From: an uncultured Lactobacillus sp.
GTDB taxonomy: Bacteria > Bacillota > Bacilli > Lactobacillales > Lactobacillaceae
Length of the DNA stretch: 58,442 nt
Assembly (NCBI GenBank): GCA_947565635.1
Contig: CANOGU010000014.1
Span: 1-58,442 of the forward strand
Direction: 5' to 3'
In this document: piece by piece, positions 16,760 through 24,238 of the stretch
How positions within the stretch are numbered: position 1 is the first letter of the stretch
Layout of the letters: every line of letters starts with the position of its first letter
Program-made: the position numbers and the translations under genes
The notes under the pieces: generated by a model
The model's input: the letters and a program-made list of their open reading frames with translations, nothing else
Told to the model about the DNA's origin: nothing
The model's database searches: none

Positions 16760-17437
16760 ATGAATAAACTATTTGAAAAGAAACCATGGCTTGGTTTCAC
16801 GGAAGATAAAGTGTTCGGAGAAGTAATGTTAAATAAGGGATTTTGTAAACACGTTTTACAGGGAATTTTACCAGAACTGTCAATTGATAAAATTTATTTT
16901 CCGCATAAGCAAGAAGAAATTAACGGTTCTGAACACTATAGTCAAAAAGATGTACGCTTAGACATTTTAGTTGAGGATCATAATCATAATCTTTATAACA
17001 TTGAAGTTCAGACTACTAATACTGATGATATCGCTAGACGAATGCGGTATTATGCTGCAAAAGCAGATCAAAGATATACTTTGAAGAAGGGCAGTACATA
17101 TCGAAACTTGAAGAATGTATATATAATTTTTCTTTGCACATTTACACGAACTGAAAAAAGACCAATTAGAAATAAATATTTAACTATAAATTCCAATGGA
17201 ATTCCAAATGGTGACGAAACGAAAACTTTGCTTAATTTGGTGAAGTTGATGAAGAATTTACTTGTATCTGGCGATACATATTTTGATATAGCACAAAATA
17301 GAATTAAAGAAACTAATAGTGATGAGAATTGGAGGGATATGATTATGGATTATGAAACTAGATTGTTAGAGTGCGAGCAAGATTATGGGGATAGTTTCTC
17401 TAAAGAACAATTGAAGGAGTTTCTGAGAGAAAATTAA
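16760..17437 (+). CDS. Rpn family recombination-promoting nuclease (PD-(D/E)XK), shortened
   Basis: A 225-residue protein of the Rpn/YhgA-like family, once called putative transposases and known as recombination-promoting DNA nucleases. The nuclease core is visible as KDVRLDIL with Asp68 and then NIEVQT with Glu82 and Gln84, a family variant of the PD-(D/E)XK centre. The N-terminal FTEDKVFGEVM block is also typical. It is shorter than the usual 270-300 residues: the segment after IIFLCTF lacks most of the conserved part that normally follows. It may therefore be a natural short form or an internally deleted relic. The ribosome binding site AGAGGGA precedes the ATG. The next gene starts 19 bases later. 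Confidence 0.75.
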   Translation: MNKLFEKKPWLGFTEDKVFGEVMLNKGFCKHVLQGILPELSIDKIYFPHKQEEINGSEHYSQKDVRLDILVEDHNHNLYNIEVQTTNTDDIARRMRYYAAKADQRYTLKKGSTYRNLKNVYIIFLCTFTRTEKRPIRNKYLTINSNGIPNGDETKTLLNLVKLMKNLLVSGDTYFDIAQNRIKETNSDENWRDMIMDYETRLLECEQDYGDSFSKEQLKEFLREN

Positions 17438-17456
17438 TAATAGAAAAGAGAAAATA

Positions 17457-17978
17457 ATGTCTTTAATTTATACTCGGTTTGCTGTTAATACAGATTTACC
17501 TAATATTATGCATATTATTAATGAAGCTAAATCTTTCTTAAAACAGAGTGGAAGTAGTCAGTGGCAAGGAGCATATCCTGCTGAAGAAACTATTGAAACT
17601 GACATAAAGAATAAATATGGACTAGTTTTAATAGTAGATAATCAAATTGCAGGATATGCAGCAAGCATAGTTGGTGAAGAACCAACATACAAAAAAATTG
17701 ATGGCGCTTGGAAAAATAATATTGATCCCTATGCTACTTTTCATCGCTTAGTGATTAGTAGTAAATATCGAGGTGTGCACTTGGCTAGCTTTATGTTTTC
17801 AGATTTAATTTCAATTATGGCTAGCCAGAAAATCAGAAATTTTAGAATTGATACTTCACGAAAAAACGAAATTATGCAACATTTAGCTGTAAAACATAAT
17901 TTTATTGAACGTGGAATTATTCAAGTTGATGAAGATCCAGAGGACCCAAGCCGGTTAGCTTATGAATTGAACATTTAA
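17457..17978 (+). CDS. GNAT family N-acetyltransferase
   Basis: A 173-residue acetyl-CoA-dependent transferase. The fold runs through YTRFAVNTDLPNIMHIINEA at the N-terminus, the strand LVIVDNQIAGYAA (seen as LIVDNQIAGYAA), the core FHRLVISSKYRGVHLASFMF, where the pyrophosphate loop R/K-x-x-G-x is YRGVHLA, and the closing motif LAVKHNFIERG. The substrate is not deducible; it could be a small molecule or a protein N-terminus. It begins 19 bases after the Rpn gene and ends at a shared terminator. Confidence 0.85.
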   Translation: MSLIYTRFAVNTDLPNIMHIINEAKSFLKQSGSSQWQGAYPAEETIETDIKNKYGLVLIVDNQIAGYAASIVGEEPTYKKIDGAWKNNIDPYATFHRLVISSKYRGVHLASFMFSDLISIMASQKIRNFRIDTSRKNEIMQHLAVKHNFIERGIIQVDEDPEDPSRLAYELNI

Positions 17979-17990
17979 TAAAGTTAGAAA

Positions 17991-18027
17991 AGAGGACATC
18001 AATGTTTTTATTGCATTGATGCCCTTT
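17991..18027. terminator. Bidirectional terminator between the GNAT gene and the PsiE-like gene
   Basis: GGACATCAATG (17994-18004) pairs with CATTGATGCC (18014-18023) apart from one mismatch; A/T flanks on both sides allow use by both converging genes. Confidence 0.7.
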
Positions 18028-18031
18028 GTTA

Positions 18032-18436
18032 CTATAATTTTATATGTTTATTCAAAATAACAATTCCAATTATTAACAATAAAATTGAAACTGCATGAAT
18101 TAAAATTTGCATTGGTTCTCCATGAGCAGTAATTAAATTTCTTAATAGAGCAGTAATACCTAAACTCATTAAAAAATTTAGGCTTGTGTGTCCCATATGC
18201 TTTAAGGCAGCAACAATCATTACAGAGAATTCAAAGAATAGGAAAAAAGTAACAATTTCGTCTAGAATTTTGGTTGGTATGTTAGTTAAATTTTTTATGA
18301 ACATCATTTGGCCAATCGTAAATAGTTGACTAAACATTAGGATAGTAATAAGTGTGCCTAGAATTCCTAGTGCAATGATGATAAAAAATCGAAGAAAGTT
18401 AGCATATTTACTAGCTGTTTTATTTAGTTTCTTCAT
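18032..18436 (-). CDS. PsiE-like membrane protein
   Basis: A 134-residue integral membrane protein with four hydrophobic segments (about residues 15-38, 58-78, 86-100 and 112-130). The stretch ILDEIVTFFLFFEFSVMI and the later GITALLRNLI match the phosphate-starvation-inducible PsiE family, whose molecular role is unknown. The start codon follows AAGGTAC-type weak Shine-Dalgarno bases on the minus strand. It is monocistronic. Confidence 0.7.
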   Translation of the reverse strand: MKKLNKTASKYANFLRFFIIIALGILGTLITILMFSQLFTIGQMMFIKNLTNIPTKILDEIVTFFLFFEFSVMIVAALKHMGHTSLNFLMSLGITALLRNLITAHGEPMQILIHAVSILLLIIGIVILNKHIKL

Positions 18437-18579
18437 TATATGTACCTTTCTAATTGTAGTTAAGAATATTTTTGCGCTTTTTAATAAGTTTTTCCAGAGG
18501 TCTTTTAAACCGTAGTTTGGCTAAAACCCTGATATCTTTAATATAGAGGAATTATCTAAATATTTATGAGGTAGTAAAG

Positions 18580-18974
18580 ATGCCATTTACTTTTTCTGAG
18601 ATTGTTGTGCTAGCGTATTTTTAGAGTATGTTTTTCATATGAAGCTTTGGAATTATTCGCACCTATGGGGAAATATTTAAGGAAGGGTTGCATTAATCAT
18701 CTCTTTGTTTTGGAGAGTAGCAGTAGTATTTCTAGTAAAAATTATTCAGTCCTTTATCCAAAAAGTAGTTAATTGGGAAGAAGCAAAAACTCGTGGATAC
18801 TTAGCCATAATTATCCTATTAGTAATGGGAACTGATTTGATTCTTACTACTATCAGTGTAGAAAGACTTCATATAAGTACTAAGCGATGGGATGAGAGAC
18901 TAAATACACGAATCAGAATAGATGAAGGAAGATTCAATCAGCGTTTTGATAAATTAGTGGGATCCTTATCATGA
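18580..18974 (+). pseudogene. Broken membrane protein of the putative ABC-transporter type IV (PF06541) kind
   Basis: The ATG at 18580 opens a short frame (MPFTFSEIVVLAYF) that stops at a TAG near 18622. Read in another frame, the sequence continues as LEYVFHMKLWNYSHLWGNI, a stop, then GRVALIISLFWRVAVVFLVK and a conserved-looking tail with VERLHISTKRWDERLN. The pattern WNYS...GRVAL..SLFW is that of PF06541 membrane proteins (CmpB-like). One frameshift and one nonsense change separate the pieces, and the N-terminal membrane part is missing. The in-frame tail from 18705 to 18974 could still be translated as an 89-residue piece, but I consider the locus dead. Confidence 0.6.
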
Positions 18975-19070
18975 AATTAAAAAAGATTTCTTACAAGTTT
19001 TCCACATCTTAAGTTTACAGATATAACTTATTTCAATAAAGTTAAGTACAGATGGATTAAGAAAAGAGTA

Positions 19071-19102
19071 AATAAGAGCTAGAATTTAGCTCTTATTTTT
19101 TA
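19071..19102 (+). terminator. Terminator upstream of apf1
   Basis: AATAAGAGCTA (19071-19081) pairs with TAGCTCTTATT (19087-19097), followed by a T run. It isolates apf1 from the broken gene before it. Confidence 0.75.
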
Positions 19103-19156
19103 TTTTTTACTACAGAAAAGTTACAACGTTACATTGTTGTAATCTAAGAGCCAAAT

Positions 19157-19173
19157 ATTACAGCAATGTTACA
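19157..19173 (-). promoter_or_regulatory. WalR-like box upstream of apf1
   Basis: On the minus strand the 17 bases read TGTAAC, five bases, TGTAAT, an exact fit to the WalR (YycF) consensus TGTWAH-N5-TGTWAH. Further TGTAA-type elements surround it (19127-19142). The WalRK system governs cell-wall hydrolase genes in Firmicutes, and Apf proteins have a wall-hydrolase-like C-terminus. Binding is inferred. Confidence 0.4.
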
Positions 19174-19300
19174 AGTTGAAATATATCTTTAATTTTATAG
19201 GAACTATTCTGCAATATTGGGCATGTATTATATAAGCTGTAAATCGAAATTGACGAAATAAATAATTCAAATCGAATTTTATCAAGGAGAGAATTTAATT

Positions 19301-20089
19301 TTGGATATGCTTAACAAAAATTTGAAATCTACTTTAACTAAAACTGCTGCAGCTGCTGCTCTTACTTTAGCAGGCGCTGCGATTGTAAATAATACTCAAA
19401 ATACTGTAAAGGCTGCAGAAGTTACTGTTGGTCAACAAGAAAAAGTTGTTACAATTAACTACCTTCCACATCAAAGTATTGCAGTTTGGAATTCATACGG
19501 TCCTAACAAGCAAATGACTGGTCAATATTTACCACATGCAACTGCTTGGAAAGTTATTAAGGCTGCATATGATGATGCTGGTAACAAATGGTATGACCTT
19601 GGTGCAAACCAATGGGTAATGGCTAAGTATACTCGTCTAGGTAAAGATACTGTTGATCCTAACGTTGCTTCAGAATTGTTTACTTCACAAATAAGCTCAT
19701 ACAATACTGTTGCACAAACTCAAACTACTCAAGGTTCATACTCAGCACCTAAGACTTCAGTAGGTTCATACTCTTCAGCAAAAAATACTCAAGCTCAACA
19801 AGCACAAGCTCCAGTACAACGCCAAGCACAACCTGCACAATCAAGCTACACTTCAAACGTATCTGGTTCTGAAGCAGCAGCTAAGGCATGGATTGCAGGT
19901 CGTGAATCAGGTGGTTCATACTCAGCAAGAAATGGTCAATACATTGGTAAGTACCAATTATCAGCATCATACCTTGGTGGAGACTACTCAGCAGCAAACC
20001 AAGAACGTGTAGCAGATAACTACGTAAAATCACGTTACGGTTCATGGAGTAATGCTCAAAGCTTCTGGCAAGCAAATGGCTGGTACTAA
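19301..20089 (+). CDS. apf1: Aggregation-promoting factor Apf1, secreted surface protein
   Basis: A 262-residue exported protein. Residues 1 to about 38 form a signal peptide ending VKA before AEVTVG. Residues about 45-115 form a short domain resembling the surface-layer (SLAP) type (VVTINYLPHQSIAVWN; WYDLGANQWVMAKYT). Residues 130-180 are a Gln/Ala/Ser/Thr-rich linker. The C-terminal 75 residues (AKAWIAGRESGGSYSARNG to the terminal ANGWY) are the conserved Apf domain, related to lysozyme/transglycosylase-like folds. Apf proteins of the L. gasseri/johnsonii group are abundant cell-surface proteins that affect cell shape and aggregation. The TTG start at 19301 is chosen because AAGGAGAG lies 9 bases ahead; the ATG at 19307 is too far from it. 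Confidence 0.9.
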   Translation: MDMLNKNLKSTLTKTAAAAALTLAGAAIVNNTQNTVKAAEVTVGQQEKVVTINYLPHQSIAVWNSYGPNKQMTGQYLPHATAWKVIKAAYDDAGNKWYDLGANQWVMAKYTRLGKDTVDPNVASELFTSQISSYNTVAQTQTTQGSYSAPKTSVGSYSSAKNTQAQQAQAPVQRQAQPAQSSYTSNVSGSEAAAKAWIAGRESGGSYSARNGQYIGKYQLSASYLGGDYSAANQERVADNYVKSRYGSWSNAQSFWQANGWY

Positions 20090-20108
20090 AATTAGCTAAA
20101 TAATTAAT

Positions 20109-20140
20109 AAAGAGACATCAATTGATGTCTCTTTTATTTT
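20109..20140 (+). terminator. Terminator after apf1
   Basis: A 26-base perfect palindrome (20109-20134, core GAGACATCAATTGATGTCTC) followed by TATTTTT. Confidence 0.85.
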
Positions 20141-20324
20141 TGAAGAAATATTACAAGAAAGCGCCCTTAAATTACAAATATTACATAGTATGTAATATAA
20201 GGCTGTTTTATTTAATAATGTAGTAGCATTTATGTTATAGTTTTGAAATTTTAGGGCTGTATTATGTAACTTGTAAATTAAATGACTGACAAATATGAGA
20301 CAAATATGAAAGGAAGAATTTCTC

Positions 20325-21281
20325 TTGAAATTTCAATCTATCTTAACTAAGTCACTTGCAGCAGCTGCTCTTACCGCAACTGGTTTGGTAGCTTTAAATT
20401 CACAAAATACTAATGACGCACAAGCTGCTACTATTGTTCAAAATGATACTAATGTTGTAACTATTAATAATGCAAATTCTACTGTTGCTGTTTGGGACGG
20501 TATTGAAAGTGCCCACTTCACTGGTAAAGAATTAACCCATGGTACTACTTGGAAAGTAGTTAGAACTGCATATGATGCTATGGGTAACAAGTGGTACGAT
20601 CTTGGTGCAAATCAATGGATCATGGCTAAGTACACTGTAGAAGGTGGAAATGCTGCTACTGCTAGTGTTGCTACTCAAGCACCAGCGCAAAGTGCTACTG
20701 CTGTACAACAAGCACAAACTACTCAAAGTGCATCAGTACAACAACCAGCAAAACACGTTACTCCAGCTGCTTCACAAAATGTTCAAGCACAAGCTTCAAC
20801 TCAAACTAAGCAAGCTCCGGTAGCTCCAGTACAACACCAAGTACAAACTCAAACACCAGTACAACACCAAGTACAAACTCAAACACCAGTACAACATCAA
20901 ACTGTTGCACAAACTCCTAAGACTAACTACAACTACAGTGCACAACGTACTTACTCAGCACCTGTACAACAAAGAACTTACAGCTACGCACCTGCACAAA
21001 AGCAAACTACTCAAGTAGCACAACCTGCACAATCAAACTACACTTCAAACGTATCTGGTTCTGAAGCTTCAGCTAAGGCATGGATTGCAGGTCGTGAATC
21101 AGGTGGTTCATACTCAGCAAGAAATGGTCAATACATTGGTAAGTACCAATTATCAGCATCATACCTTGGTGGAGACTACTCAGCAGCAAACCAAGAACGT
21201 GTAGCAGATAACTACGTAAAATCACGTTACGGTTCATGGACTGGTGCTCAAAAGTTCTGGCAAGCAAATGGTTGGTACTAA
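20325..21281 (+). CDS. apf2: Aggregation-promoting factor Apf2, secreted surface protein
   Basis: A 318-residue paralogue of the preceding protein with the same layout: signal peptide (cleavage probably after AQA, residue 34 or so), a SLAP-like domain (about 40-105), a long Gln/Pro/Thr linker (about 110-240) with repeats of QTQTPVQHQV, and the conserved Apf C-terminus. The last domain is identical in DNA to apf1 over 171 bases (21070-21240), while the rest has diverged. The TTG start at 20325 has AAAGGAAG 8 bases ahead. It has its own terminators on both sides, so the two genes are separate transcripts. Confidence 0.9.
   Translation: MKFQSILTKSLAAAALTATGLVALNSQNTNDAQAATIVQNDTNVVTINNANSTVAVWDGIESAHFTGKELTHGTTWKVVRTAYDAMGNKWYDLGANQWIMAKYTVEGGNAATASVATQAPAQSATAVQQAQTTQSASVQQPAKHVTPAASQNVQAQASTQTKQAPVAPVQHQVQTQTPVQHQVQTQTPVQHQTVAQTPKTNYNYSAQRTYSAPVQQRTYSYAPAQKQTTQVAQPAQSNYTSNVSGSEASAKAWIAGRESGGSYSARNGQYIGKYQLSASYLGGDYSAANQERVADNYVKSRYGSWTGAQKFWQANGWY
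20826..20900 (+). repeat. 30-base tandem repeat in the apf2 linker
   Basis: Two identical 30-base units (20826-20855 and 20856-20885) and part of a third encode the PVQHQVQTQT linker repeat. The unit length keeps the frame, so copy number can vary without breaking the gene. Confidence 0.85.
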
Positions 21282-21303
21282 TATCAACTAATTAAATATA
21301 TTT

Positions 21304-21334
21304 AAAGAATCGTCTTTATGGAAGGTTCTTTTTT
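21304..21334 (+). terminator. Terminator after apf2
   Basis: AAAGAATC pairs with GGTTCTTT (one G-U pair), followed by TTTTATT. Confidence 0.55.
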
Positions 21335-21359
21335 ATTACAAAAATTTTGAATAAATTTA

Positions 21360-21388
21360 TTGACAGTTATTTGTATTTATAATATGAT
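21360..21388 (+). promoter_or_regulatory. Promoter of the first tRNA-Gln
   Basis: A consensus -35 box TTGACA (21360-21365) and TATGAT (21383-21388), 17 bases apart. Confidence 0.7.
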
Positions 21389-21448
21389 ATTAATCGTTGA
21401 GTGATTAAGGTCATTCAAATAGAGCCAACAAGTAAAAGGCTTGAAGGA

Positions 21449-21520
21449 TGGGTTATAGCCAAGTGGTAAGGCAATGGTTTTTGGTACCATCATGCGCTGG
21501 TTCGAATCCAGCTAACCCAA
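21449..21520 (+). tRNA. tRNA-Gln, anticodon TTG (copy 1)
   Basis: A 72-base cloverleaf: acceptor TGGGTTA pairs with TAACCCA, anticodon stem ATGGT/ACCAT around loop TTTTGGT (anticodon TTG), T arm CTGGT-TCGAATC-CAGC region. The same sequence recurs at 25381-25452. Confidence 0.93.
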
Positions 21521-21527
21521 TTAATTT

Positions 21528-21551
21528 CTAGGTTTAACCTGGCTTTTTTTG
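21528..21551 (+). terminator. Terminator after tRNA-Gln copy 1
   Basis: CTAGG pairs with CCTGG around a TTTAA loop, followed by a run of T. Confidence 0.5.
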
Positions 21552-21575
21552 TACCTAGAAATGAGGCTATCTTTC

Positions 21576-21896
21576 ATGGAAACTAGACATGGACGTAATT
21601 CGTTTTTTGATGGTGGTTTATTATCTTTCATTGGCTGGCATCTTTTAGGAACAATGATCACTGTGTGTACCTTGGGTATTTGTTATCCCTGGGCGGTTTG
21701 TATGATTTATGGTTGGGAAATTAATCACACTGTAATTGAAGGACATAGGATGAAGTTTGTTGGAAGTGCATTTGGTTTATTTGGTAATTGGATAAAGTGG
21801 CTGCTTTTGACGATAATTACACTGGGTATTTATGGTTTCTGGGTTGGTATAAAAATTAGAGACTGGAAAGCAAAAAATACAATTTTTATTAGTTAG
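21576..21896 (+). CDS. Small membrane protein, DUF898 (YjgN)-like
   Basis: A 106-residue membrane protein with two hydrophobic hairpins. The pattern LGICYPWAVCMIYGWEINHT, then FGLFGNWIKWLLL and TLGIYGFWVGIKIRDW, is that of DUF898/YjgN-like proteins, whose function is unknown. The ATG at 21576 is preferred over an in-frame TTG at 21549 because the latter lies inside the preceding terminator and a GAGG sits at a usable distance before the ATG. It is followed by its own terminator. Confidence 0.7.
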   Translation: METRHGRNSFFDGGLLSFIGWHLLGTMITVCTLGICYPWAVCMIYGWEINHTVIEGHRMKFVGSAFGLFGNWIKWLLLTIITLGIYGFWVGIKIRDWKAKNTIFIS

Positions 21897-21937
21897 AAAA
21901 AACTAGAGATCATTAATCGGATCTCTAGTTTTTTTTG
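21897..21937. terminator. Terminator between the DUF898-like gene and the broken oxidoreductase gene
   Basis: AACTAGAGATC (21901-21911) pairs with GATCTCTAGTT (21920-21930) with A and T runs on the outside; it can serve both converging units. Confidence 0.8.
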
Positions 21938-21946
21938 ATATATTGA

Positions 21947-22508
21947 TTACTTTTCATCGAATGGATATTTCATTCCCCATAATGTATGGACGCTGGTTAA
22001 AATATGGGCTACGTCTCTTGAAGTATCTAATTCACCATCGTCATGTACTTGATCAACCTAGTGTTCCATATCGTGTACTTCGTATTCTAATGCTTCAGAG
22101 CTTTTACCAGCGCTTAGTGTTTCATATTTTTCTTCATGAGCACTGGCTATATAAGTGATATGTGCTTCTGTTGCACGTGGGTAATTTGAAATTTCAACAT
22201 AATCTTTGGTTCCAGAAATTACTCCTCGCTTCGGCAGTTTTGCGCGCATTTAAAGCTTTTTTGATGTAATCATAGTGAAAAGTGTGCGGGGTAGCAATAT
22301 AAATAATATCAATATTAGGATCCTTGATCATTTCATTAGAATTTGTAAATAGGTGCTTAATATTTTTTTCAGTCCCAAATTTTTGTAGACTATCTTCATT
22401 TGGATTAGCTGCTGCATATACTTTACCTTTAACTTCTTGTAATGCGTCAGCCATTTTATTTGCAATCCAACCTGTACCGATAATTCCCCAATTATATTTT
22501 TTCGTCAT
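21947..22508 (-). pseudogene. Broken Gfo/Idh/MocA family oxidoreductase
   Basis: The N-terminal NAD-binding half is intact from the ATG at 22508: NWGIIGTGWIANKMADAL with the GxGxxA-type loop, and IIYIATPHTFHYDYIKKAL near residue 80. After residue about 90 the frame is lost. The remainder is a C-terminal piece in a different frame (GTKDYVEISNYPRATEAHI, then EALEYEVHDMEH and a last stretch ending YPFDEK at 21947). About 500 bases of the middle are missing compared with a family member of about 330 residues. An AAAGGG ribosome binding site remains. It once formed an operon with the RpiA-like gene just upstream. Confidence 0.75.
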
Positions 22509-22513
22509 TATTA

Positions 22514-23177
22514 TTACCCTTTCTTTATTTCAATTGCTTTATTATCATCTTTGGTAATGATACTCGTAGTGAGTTTTTCAAAATAAGAGCTATTTACAGC
22601 TCCATTTTGCTTTAAGAGAAAATTATTTATTTGTTTAATATTTGCCCAAGAATCATTTGGATAAATATCAACTAAAAGATTGCCTAAAGGGGAGCGTGCA
22701 AATGATGCTACTGCCTTACCTAAACGAACTTCAGTCTTGTATTCTTGGGATACATTTTTATAGAGGTTTCTATGCAATTTGGAATGACTGCTATACACAA
22801 AGGAACGGCTGGATTAAGTACTTCCTTAAAATGTTCTTTTGGTAATAATAGAATATATTCTTTGCTATTTTCAGCAGCTATTTTTTCAAAAAGATGAATT
22901 CCACCACCACTTTTTAAAGCATTGAAATTTTGATCAATGCTATGCAGCCATCAAAGGCTAGATAAAATTTTGGCATTGTATCATTTAAAGGTAAAACAGA
23001 TAAACCTAACTTTTTACATTGCATTCTAGTAATTTCAGATGGTAAATAAAAATGCAGGTTAGGAATTTGAGCAGTACTCAAGTCCTTAGTAAGATTTAAA
23101 ATGTTACTGCCACCACCAAGACTAATTGCCATATTTGGTTTTATTTTACTGAGTGCTTTTTTGCTAATTATCGGCAT
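22514..23177 (-). pseudogene. Broken RpiA-like sugar-phosphate isomerase
   Basis: Reading from the ATG at 23177, the first frame gives KIKPNMAISLGGGSNILNL and later LAFDGC, resembling the phosphate loop and the DGAD region of ribose-5-phosphate isomerase A. A shift near 22937 continues as SIDQNFNALKSGGGIHLFEK, which matches the KGGGgallrEK block, and a further shift near 22775 leads to EVRLGKAVASFARSPLGNLL and the C-terminus at 22514. At least two frameshifts make it inactive. The loop reads SLGGGSN rather than the usual GLGTGST, so it was probably a divergent paralogue acting on a substrate other than ribose 5-phosphate. It is divergent from the broken RpiR gene. Confidence 0.6.
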
Positions 23178-23326
23178 TAAAAGTCCCCGTTAATATATTT
23201 CATATTTTAAAATTTATGAAAACTATTTACATAATAGATGGTAATATCAAAAAAATTTAGTCAAACATTAAAACGTGAAAATTATTTTATAGTCATAATA
23301 TAATTTTGATGAAATGGGGAAGAATA

Positions 23327-24153
23327 TTGGAAAATATTATTGATAAAATTTATGGACAATTAAATAAGATGTTAGCTTCCGACCAGAAGATTGGGAAGAC
23401 TATTATTGAAGACCCAGTAAAAGTCATGAATGTTACAATTTTTCACTTAGCTAAAAGAGCAGAAGTAAGTGATGCTTCAATAACAAGATTTTGTAGAAAT
23501 TTGTCTTTATCTGACTTTCATGAACTAAAAATTATGCTTGCGCAAAGTGTTGGTCGAAGAGAAAGTGAATCTTTAAAAAAATACCTAAGGATGATATGCA
23601 AGCTGCATTAGCGCAGATAGAGAAAAAATAAAATAGATGAGCTTCATGCTACTTTAGGACAAATATCTACGGAAAAATTAGAAAAAATTCTTACAATTAT
23701 TGAAAAAAGTAGAATTATTCAAATAAGCGCTGAAGGTGATACTTATCCTGTTGCAGCCGATGCAGTATATAAGTTTAACCAAATCGGTTTATTGGCCTTT
23801 GCGTCTGGTGGGAATGTTGAAACTGCAGATACCCAAACAATGAATTTGGGAATGAATGATTGTTTAATTGTAATTTCGAATTCAGGAGAATCAGCTCCTC
23901 TATTAAAAAGGTTAAGTTAGCTAAGCAGAATAAAATTAAAGTTCTTACTATTACTAATAATCCAGACTCGCCTATTGCACTTGCAGGCGATTATCATTTG
24001 AAGACAGGAGTAAGACAAAACATTTTAGAGAATCAATATTATTTTTTAAGAGTGGCAGCATTTACGATTATCGAGGCTCTCTTTTTATTGCTCATTAAAA
24101 GAGATGAGAAGCGAATTGAAAAGATTAAACAACATGAAAAAAATTGTTTCTAG
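23327..24153 (+). pseudogene. Broken RpiR-family transcriptional regulator
   Basis: From a TTG at 23327 behind GGGGAAG, the N-terminal helix-turn-helix domain is clear: TIFHLAKRAEVSDASITRFC, then the LSDFHELKIMLAQ block. The frame then shifts in an A run near 23578, again in an A run near 23627, and near 23900. The SIS (sugar isomerase) domain pieces follow: the IIQISAEGDTYPVAADAVY stretch and LIVISNSGESAP, then NKIKVLTITNNPDSPIALAG. RpiR-type regulators sense sugar phosphates. It probably controlled the divergent RpiA-like and Gfo/Idh genes. Because all shifts are in or near A runs, sequencing error must be considered, but the neighbours are broken too. Confidence 0.75.
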
Positions 24154-24238
24154 TTAAAAAATATAAAAACAATTTAAAACTTATCTTAAGTGGATTATCC
24201 TTAAGGTGTAAGAAAATTTATAGAAAGTAGGAATTACA

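Noticed and set aside
20826-20900. CRISPR-like repeat
   Set aside because: The 30-base units are adjacent with no spacers and encode part of the Apf2 linker; no cas gene is nearby.
19881-21267. Minus-strand ORFs of 64 codons in both apf genes
   Set aside because: They are antisense shadows of the conserved Apf domain; both exist only because the plus-strand DNA is identical.
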